Shown here one piece after another: positions 59,495 to 64,000 of a DNA stretch of 64,000 bases. The stretch covers positions 744,001 to 808,000 of the forward strand of contig NZ_CP012601.1 of NCBI RefSeq assembly GCF_001278755.1, in the 5' to 3' direction. The notes below the pieces were generated by a model. That model was not told where the DNA came from and made no database searches. It worked only from the letters and a program-made list of their open reading frames with translations. Numbering within the stretch: the stretch's first letter is position 1; each line of letters begins with the position of its first letter. Both the position numbers and the translations under genes were made by a program. This stretch comes from Bacillus sp. FJAT-22090 (GTDB lineage: Bacteria > Bacillota > Bacilli > Bacillales_A > Planococcaceae).

Positions 59495-60463
59495 CTGAAA
59501 AAGTCCAGCATTATTTTCTTTGAAAGACAATTTCCAAGTGCAAACATGATTCTTATTAAGGATGAGTACGCCATCCTTATTGATACTGGTTTTGGAAGTG
59601 AAGTGAAAGATACAGAGAAATTAATTAAAGAAGCAGGTGTTTCTCCTGAAGAATTACACCTTATTGTGAATACGCACTACCATAGTGACCATGTAGGAGG
59701 TAATTTTCATCTTCAAAAAAATTATGGTGTGCCAATTGCTACTCATAAATGGGAAGCCGATTTAATTAATTTTTGTGACCCTGAAGCCTGTAGTGCAGAA
59801 TGGTTAGATCAGCCTGTAGAACCTTATCGAGTAGATAGGAAGCTTGCTGATAACGATGAGATTAATACAGGAAGTAGAACCTTGAAGGTCTTGCACACAC
59901 CGGGACATACGTTAGGGCATATTTCTTTATTTGAACCCGAAGAAGAGATATTAATATGCGGGGATCTCTTTCACCAAAATGATATTGGATGGTTAAATAT
60001 CTTTCGAGAGGGAGTTACATCTATTCAAAGATCTTTAGAAAGTTTGGAACGATTGTCCACGCTCCGGATAAAGCAGGCATATTCAGGACATGGTCCTCAA
60101 ATAGAGAATCCTCAAGCTGCCATTGAAACAGCAAGGAAACGGTTTGAAAAGTGGCTTAAGATGCCAGAAAAAGTTTCTTGGAATGCCTGCAAGAGGATTT
60201 TTTCATTTACATTAATCATTAAAAACGGATTAGCGAAAGAAGAAATCAATAGCTACCTACTTAATTGTGGTTGGTTTCAAGATTATGCGCGCTACTCTTT
60301 CCAACTTCAGCCTATAGAATTTATTCAAATTCTGCTCGATGAAATGATTCGTTCCGGAGCTGCAATCTGGCACGATAATCACTTAATCGCCACAGCCCCA
60401 TACCATGCACTGGAAAAGGAATGGATGGATAAAAATATAAAACCAAAAGAATGGAAAATATAA
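59495..60463 (+). CDS. MBL-fold metallo-hydrolase, probable CTG start
   Basis: 322 residues if started at CTG 59495. The zinc site NTHYHSDHVGGNFHLQ (HxHxDH) is followed by HTPGHTLGHISLF and ICGDLFHQND, with AYSGHGPQI carrying the last histidine. The first ATG (59546) would delete the opening strand SIIFFERQFPSANMILI. AGGAGG lies 8 bases before CTG and an in-frame TAG stands 2 codons before it, so initiation there is well supported. Substrate unknown. MaoC-like gene follows. Confidence 0.78.
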   Translation: MKKSSIIFFERQFPSANMILIKDEYAILIDTGFGSEVKDTEKLIKEAGVSPEELHLIVNTHYHSDHVGGNFHLQKNYGVPIATHKWEADLINFCDPEACSAEWLDQPVEPYRVDRKLADNDEINTGSRTLKVLHTPGHTLGHISLFEPEEEILICGDLFHQNDIGWLNIFREGVTSIQRSLESLERLSTLRIKQAYSGHGPQIENPQAAIETARKRFEKWLKMPEKVSWNACKRIFSFTLIIKNGLAKEEINSYLLNCGWFQDYARYSFQLQPIEFIQILLDEMIRSGAAIWHDNHLIATAPYHALEKEWMDKNIKPKEWKI

Positions 60464-60551
60464 GATTTTCTTATACATTTAAAGGACAAATTACCAAAAC
60501 AATTTGTGAAATACATTTATAGTTAAAATTATTTTTAAGGGGGAGATTACT

Positions 60552-60929
60552 ATGCCGTTAAAAGTAGGAGATATAATTAAGTTTGAACGGGCTTTTACGA
60601 TAAGGGATGTTGAATTATTTACAGAAATTTCAGGTGATGAAGGTATTCATCATAGAACCTTAGATGAACAGGGAAGACTTGTAATTCAAGGCTTATTAAC
60701 TGCAACGCTACCAACAAAAATTGGTGGAGATAACAATGTACTGGCGCGTACAATGAATTTTGAGTTTTTAAGACCTGTGTATACAGGGGATATAATAATT
60801 TGCGAAGTTAAAATTGAAAAATACGAAAGGCAAGAAAATAATAGAACAACTATTATTGCATCCTTTTTATGTAAAAATCAGCATGAAAAAGAAGTATTAA
60901 AAGGAAATTTTGCAGGTGTAATTCTTTAA
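60552..60929 (+). CDS. MaoC-like hot-dog fold hydratase
   Basis: 125 residues. FTIRDVELFTEISGDEGIHH is the catalytic Asp-His loop in slightly altered form (usual SGDxNPxH), and NFEFLRPVYTGDII the second signature. Such enzymes hydrate 2-enoyl-CoA. ATG 60552 follows AAGGGGGAG. Together with the MBL gene, it may act on a CoA compound, but this is inference. Confidence 0.8.
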   Translation: MPLKVGDIIKFERAFTIRDVELFTEISGDEGIHHRTLDEQGRLVIQGLLTATLPTKIGGDNNVLARTMNFEFLRPVYTGDIIICEVKIEKYERQENNRTTIIASFLCKNQHEKEVLKGNFAGVIL

Positions 60930-60984
60930 AATTTTTAAACTTTTTTTTGCTAACAAAGGATTAAGTTAAATAAGGAATTTTAAT

Positions 60985-61013
60985 AACACATTGGTAAATC
61001 CAATGTGTTTTTA
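60985..61013. terminator. Terminator
   Basis: ACACATTGG pairs with CCAATGTGT and a T5 run follows on the plus strand. Confidence 0.8.
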
Positions 61014-61054
61014 GTATCCTTTATTTAAATTAACTTTCCCTAAAGTGCAGCGTC

Positions 61055-61234
61055 TTATGAATTTGAACGATCTTTTTCTAGCAAATAGATGATTTTATCT
61101 AGTTTTGTTTCAATTTCTTTAGAATGAATATTCCGTAGGCTTGAATTTATTATTAGTCTTCGTATTAACAAGGAGAAAGAAATTACTCCTAACAAAATTA
61201 AAAATATAGGAATAAGAGCAAAAATAACATTCAT
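61055..61234 (-). CDS. Small membrane protein, DUF4083-like
   Basis: 59 residues: one N-terminal helix (VIFALIPIFLILLGVISFSL), a basic stop-transfer RRLI, then KEIETKLDKIIYLLEKD, the pattern of DUF4083 miniproteins. The ATG at 61234 follows GAGGGGG; longer frames upstream have no support. Function unknown. Confidence 0.65.
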   Translation of the reverse strand: MNVIFALIPIFLILLGVISFSLLIRRLIINSSLRNIHSKEIETKLDKIIYLLEKDRSNS

Positions 61235-61528
61235 TATAAACCCCCTCAAACAATTTTTTCTAATTATACCATATTTTTTATAACAAATTTTGAAATTTGA
61301 AAAATGAACACTCTGACAATAATGGGTTAATTCAAATTGTAAAGAATCCTTTCTTAATAAGGATATAGAGTCCTTTGTAAGAGTCAATTAAGTATTAATA
61401 ATGTTTATGGTTTTGCGAAAAAGTAATATACTTATATAATAAACAATAGGTTGAAAAAGGGTTTATAAAAAGTACATAAATCTTTTGAATATGTATCAAT
61501 CAAATAATTGATTAAACGGGGAATTATA

Positions 61529-62401
61529 ATGAGCACAAACAGTAAGCAAAAGCCCAATTTAGGCAAAATGTTATTTAAAGCATTAATGGTTATTATTGGG
61601 GGTTTTATAGCTGCATATGGTTTAGAAGCAGTATTAATTCCAAATAATGTATCTGATGGTGGGGTAACGGGACTAAGCATCGTTGGATCTCAATTATTCG
61701 GAATACCTTTAGGATTTCTAATTGCATTATTAAATATTCCATTCATTTTTTTAGGATATAAACAAATTGGTAAGAGTTTTGCAATTTATTCAGTAATCGG
61801 TATTGCTTCACTAGCAGTTGGCACTAGTCTTATGCACCATGTACATACGATTATCAATGGGGATACATTGTTAGTAACGGTTGTTGGTGGTATTATCATT
61901 GGTTTTGGTATGGGGTTAGCTTTACGTAATGGTGGGGCATTAGATGGCATAGATATGCTAGCAGTTCTTCTTTCTCGAAAATTACCTTTTGGTACAAGTG
62001 ATCTAATTCTTTTCTTAAACACGTTTGTATTTATTGTTGTTTCAACAGTTTTCGGTCTACAAGGGGCTATCTTATCTGCAATAGCTTATTTTATTGCTTC
62101 AAAAGTAATTCATATCGTAGAAGTAGGTTTGAGCGGTTCAAAAACTTTTAAAATCATTACAAATCAACCCGAACTAATGGTAGAGACAATTCGTGACCGA
62201 CTTGGTCGTGGAGCAACGTATAATATAGTGCACGGTGGATATTCAAATGAACAATTCAAAGAAATAACATGTGTTATTAACCGACTAGAAGAAAGTAAAA
62301 TGAAAGAAATCATTAATGATATTGACGTGAATGCTTTTATCACAGTCTATGAAGTAGCCGAGGTAAAGGGCGGTAACTTCAAAAAGAATAATATTCATTG
62401 A
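61529..62401 (+). CDS. YitT-family membrane protein (DUF2179 C-terminal domain)
   Basis: 290 residues. Five to six helices; LEAVLIPNNVSDGGVTGLSI and LRNGGALDGIDMLAVLLSRK are the family hallmarks, then a soluble C-terminal DUF2179 domain with RGATYNIVHGGYSNEQFKEI. Function of the family is not settled. ATG 61529 follows GGGGAATT; the frame from 61508 is unlikely. Confidence 0.88.
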   Translation: MSTNSKQKPNLGKMLFKALMVIIGGFIAAYGLEAVLIPNNVSDGGVTGLSIVGSQLFGIPLGFLIALLNIPFIFLGYKQIGKSFAIYSVIGIASLAVGTSLMHHVHTIINGDTLLVTVVGGIIIGFGMGLALRNGGALDGIDMLAVLLSRKLPFGTSDLILFLNTFVFIVVSTVFGLQGAILSAIAYFIASKVIHIVEVGLSGSKTFKIITNQPELMVETIRDRLGRGATYNIVHGGYSNEQFKEITCVINRLEESKMKEIINDIDVNAFITVYEVAEVKGGNFKKNNIH

Positions 62402-62406
62402 ATATA

Positions 62407-62443
62407 TAAAAAAGCTATACTTCATTGGAAGTATAGCTTTTTT
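62407..62443. terminator. YitT-family gene terminator
   Basis: AAAGCTATACTTC pairs with GAAGTATAGCTTT, followed by a T-run. Confidence 0.9.
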
Positions 62444-62570
62444 ATAATACAAGTTACAGAAAATTAGATGGAATAAAAATAGGGGAATGAATATATCCGT
62501 TTATTCAAATCCTTGTTGGAATATAGGCACTTATCTCTCAATAAGAATACTATTACATATATAATGAACA

Positions 62571-62993
62571 TTATTCTTTGGAATACTCTTGGGTGTAATA
62601 CTCCATACCTTCTCCATCCACAATAATACGTTCACCAATTTTTTGAAACTCCAATGATACCCCACCGTCAGCAGAAATATAATACTTGTCATCTTTTGTC
62701 GAGATGTTCACATTTTTAAAATTTTTTAAAAAATGATTACCACTCTTGACCTGTTCGGATTCCAAAATCTTATCTATACTACTTTTCTCTTTTGACTGTG
62801 GATCATAATTAGCGCTAATCATTAATTCATCCCCGATAACTACTATTAGCTGGCCTCTCCGACTTGTAAAGCCTGAATCTTCAAAATCACTAGCTTTAGC
62901 AATAAATTTAGATTCATTTGTTTCTTCCGAGCATGCGACTAATAGAAGGATTAAAGCGATGCAAAAAAATAATAGGGCTATTATCTTCTTCAA
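62571..62993 (-). CDS. Lipoprotein of unknown function
   Basis: 140 residues. Lipobox LLLVAC places the lipidated cysteine near residue 21. The mature domain (SRRGQLIVVIGDELMISA and VSLEFQKIGERIIVDGEG) is beta-rich. ATG 62993 is preceded by GAGGAAAG on the minus strand. Family not recognised. Confidence 0.7.
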   Translation of the reverse strand: MKKIIALLFFCIALILLLVACSEETNESKFIAKASDFEDSGFTSRRGQLIVVIGDELMISANYDPQSKEKSSIDKILESEQVKSGNHFLKNFKNVNISTKDDKYYISADGGVSLEFQKIGERIIVDGEGMEYYTQEYSKE

Positions 62994-63354
62994 TATCTTT
63001 CCTCCTCTATCTTTTGTATTACAATACGTTAAGAGATATTAAAGGTTTCAAATTATTTAATATTCTGGAAATATACAAGCATTAAAATGTAAAATATTAT
63101 TTTTCTCAATTGTCACGATTGTTTAACTACAGCTAGTTCAATCTTTCATATGTTTTGATTCGAATGGAAAATTTCATAATATAAGAAACTTATATTTGTT
63201 TAAGTCGTATTAGAAAGGAGGGCGAAGTTTACGTGTCAAAATAAATAGACCAAATGCTGTTTGCCTAAGGCGCAGGTTTAATTAACGTTAAATTCTGACT
63301 AATAGCATTAAGGATTTAAATCGTATGATGGGAGTTACAAAACGGTGGGGAATT
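62994..63354. other. Gene-free stretch
   Basis: About 360 AT-rich bases between the divergent lipoprotein and the next membrane protein. An AAAGGAGGG at 63211 stands before a GTG frame of only three codons, so no gene is called. No repeat or structured element was seen. Confidence 0.4.
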
Positions 63355-63768
63355 ATGAGAAATAAGAAAACATTATGTATTATAATTGTAACGTTACTAC
63401 TTCTAATTATTGTTACAAGTTTACAATTATCAAAAACTATTAAAATTGAAGATTTATTAACAGAAGAATTCTTGTATGATGATACGAATATTATTGTCGA
63501 AAGTATAAATGGTGTAAACTTCGAAGAAATCAATCTTCCAGATCACAAGAAGAAAGAGTTAATTTCACTGTTTGAAAATGCAGAATTGAATGAGGCTAAA
63601 GAACAGTATTCGCCTTTGGATGCTGAATATAAAATATATACTAAAGTGGACCAAATTTATATATTTGTTGAAGAAAATGTAATTGTATTCCCTAAGAAAA
63701 ATATTAAGTCTTATAAAGTTATAAATAATGATAGTTTTATAGAAGAAATAGAAGAAATATTACAATAG
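63355..63768 (+). CDS. Membrane-anchored protein of unknown function
   Basis: 137 residues: an N-terminal anchor (TLCIIIVTLLLLIIVTSLQL) and an acidic extracytoplasmic domain (EDLLTEEFLYDDTNIIVES). ATG 63355 lies behind GGTGGGG; the frame from 63325 has no ribosome site. No family recognised. Confidence 0.65.
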   Translation: MRNKKTLCIIIVTLLLLIIVTSLQLSKTIKIEDLLTEEFLYDDTNIIVESINGVNFEEINLPDHKKKELISLFENAELNEAKEQYSPLDAEYKIYTKVDQIYIFVEENVIVFPKKNIKSYKVINNDSFIEEIEEILQ

Positions 63769-63801
63769 CATTTATTTCATTATTGTTTGGAGGAATGTAT
63801 T

Positions 63802-64000
63802 TTGAAAAAGTTTGTTTTTATATTTGGGCCACAAGCAGTTGGAAAAATGACTGTCGGGCAAGAACTTGCAAAGGTAACAGGCTTAAAGTTATTCCATAAC
63901 CACATGACTATTGATTTACTAGAGCCGTTATTCGGATTTAGTCCAGAAATGTGGAGATTAACACACCTATTTCGGAAGGAAATATTTAATGCATTTTCTA
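63802..64000 (+). CDS. P-loop kinase/ATPase-like protein, N-terminal part
   Basis: The gene runs off the window end. Sixty-six codons are visible: MKKFVFIFGPQAVGKMTVGQ is a Walker A segment (GPQAVGKMT) as in small kinases of the shikimate-kinase/AAA_33 type; LKLFHNHMTIDLLEPLF follows. TTG 63802 stands 9 bases behind GGAGG. Confidence 0.7.
   Translation, partial: MKKFVFIFGPQAVGKMTVGQELAKVTGLKLFHNHMTIDLLEPLFGFSPEMWRLTHLFRKEIFNAFS

Overview
The window comes from a low-GC, endospore-forming Bacillales chromosome, most likely a Planococcaceae relative (Lysinibacillus/Psychrobacillus type). The genus is an inference. It rests on AT-rich codon use, strong AGGAGG ribosome sites with frequent TTG/GTG starts, two Spo0E-like phosphatases, a gerA-gerB-gerC operon, a bacilliredoxin, a BstA-like protein and gene order like the B. 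subtilis yqi/yqj region.

1-14.4 kb is conserved core. It holds the end of a methylmalonyl-CoA mutase gene, meaB, a bacilliredoxin, an unlisted 31-codon Prli42-like miniprotein on the minus strand, methylmalonyl-CoA epimerase, an acyl-CoA carboxylase beta subunit, a PepT-like peptidase, a CheW protein, DNA polymerase IV, a MurE-like ligase, RNase Z, proC behind a T-box, and the YqjP/YqjQ-like MBL hydrolase and short-chain dehydrogenase. The CheW-dinB gap is filled with palindromic repeats.

14.4-32.8 kb mixes core and accessory genes. Riboflavin synthesis is split in two. GTP cyclohydrolase II and RibD sit with an FAD monooxygenase and a HAD phosphatase at 16.7-20.2 kb, behind an ordinary promoter. 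ribE-ribB-ribH lie at 31-32.8 kb behind two near-identical FMN riboswitches in tandem, each with its own terminator. argGH, namA, two penicillin-binding-protein-like hydrolases, a NUDIX/HAD/phosphatase trio and small acetyltransferases fill the rest.

32.9-40.3 kb carries two dipeptide-type permeases without partners, a NUDIX hydrolase, a frameshifted DinB-family gene, an alpha/beta hydrolase, a BstA-like protein, a DUF3891 protein and a TetR/paired-SMR efflux operon.

40.7-53.6 kb is the most unusual part. About ten single-gene units, nearly all on the plus strand, are each preceded by a short element of fixed design: AACTAAC, a 7-base spacer close to GGGACAG, then GTTAGTT. It is often preceded by a GC hairpin with a T-run and a second 7-6-7 palindrome. 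The genes are unrelated: membrane protein, lipoprotein, CPCC protein, methyltransferase, NUDIX, CPBP protease, HAD, GNAT, LysE exporter and a DnaB/DnaD-like protein. The layout resembles an integron cassette array with attC-like sites, but no integrase is visible in the window. Within it, a YqcI/YcgG-family (N-hydroxylase-like) gene and a DDAH-type hydrolase face away from each other. Four accessory genes seem to start at ATT or CTG behind good ribosome sites.

53.7-64 kb has small membrane proteins, the gerABC operon, an MBL hydrolase behind a TetR-type palindrome, a MaoC-like hydratase, a YitT-family membrane protein, lipoproteins and the start of a P-loop gene cut by the window end.
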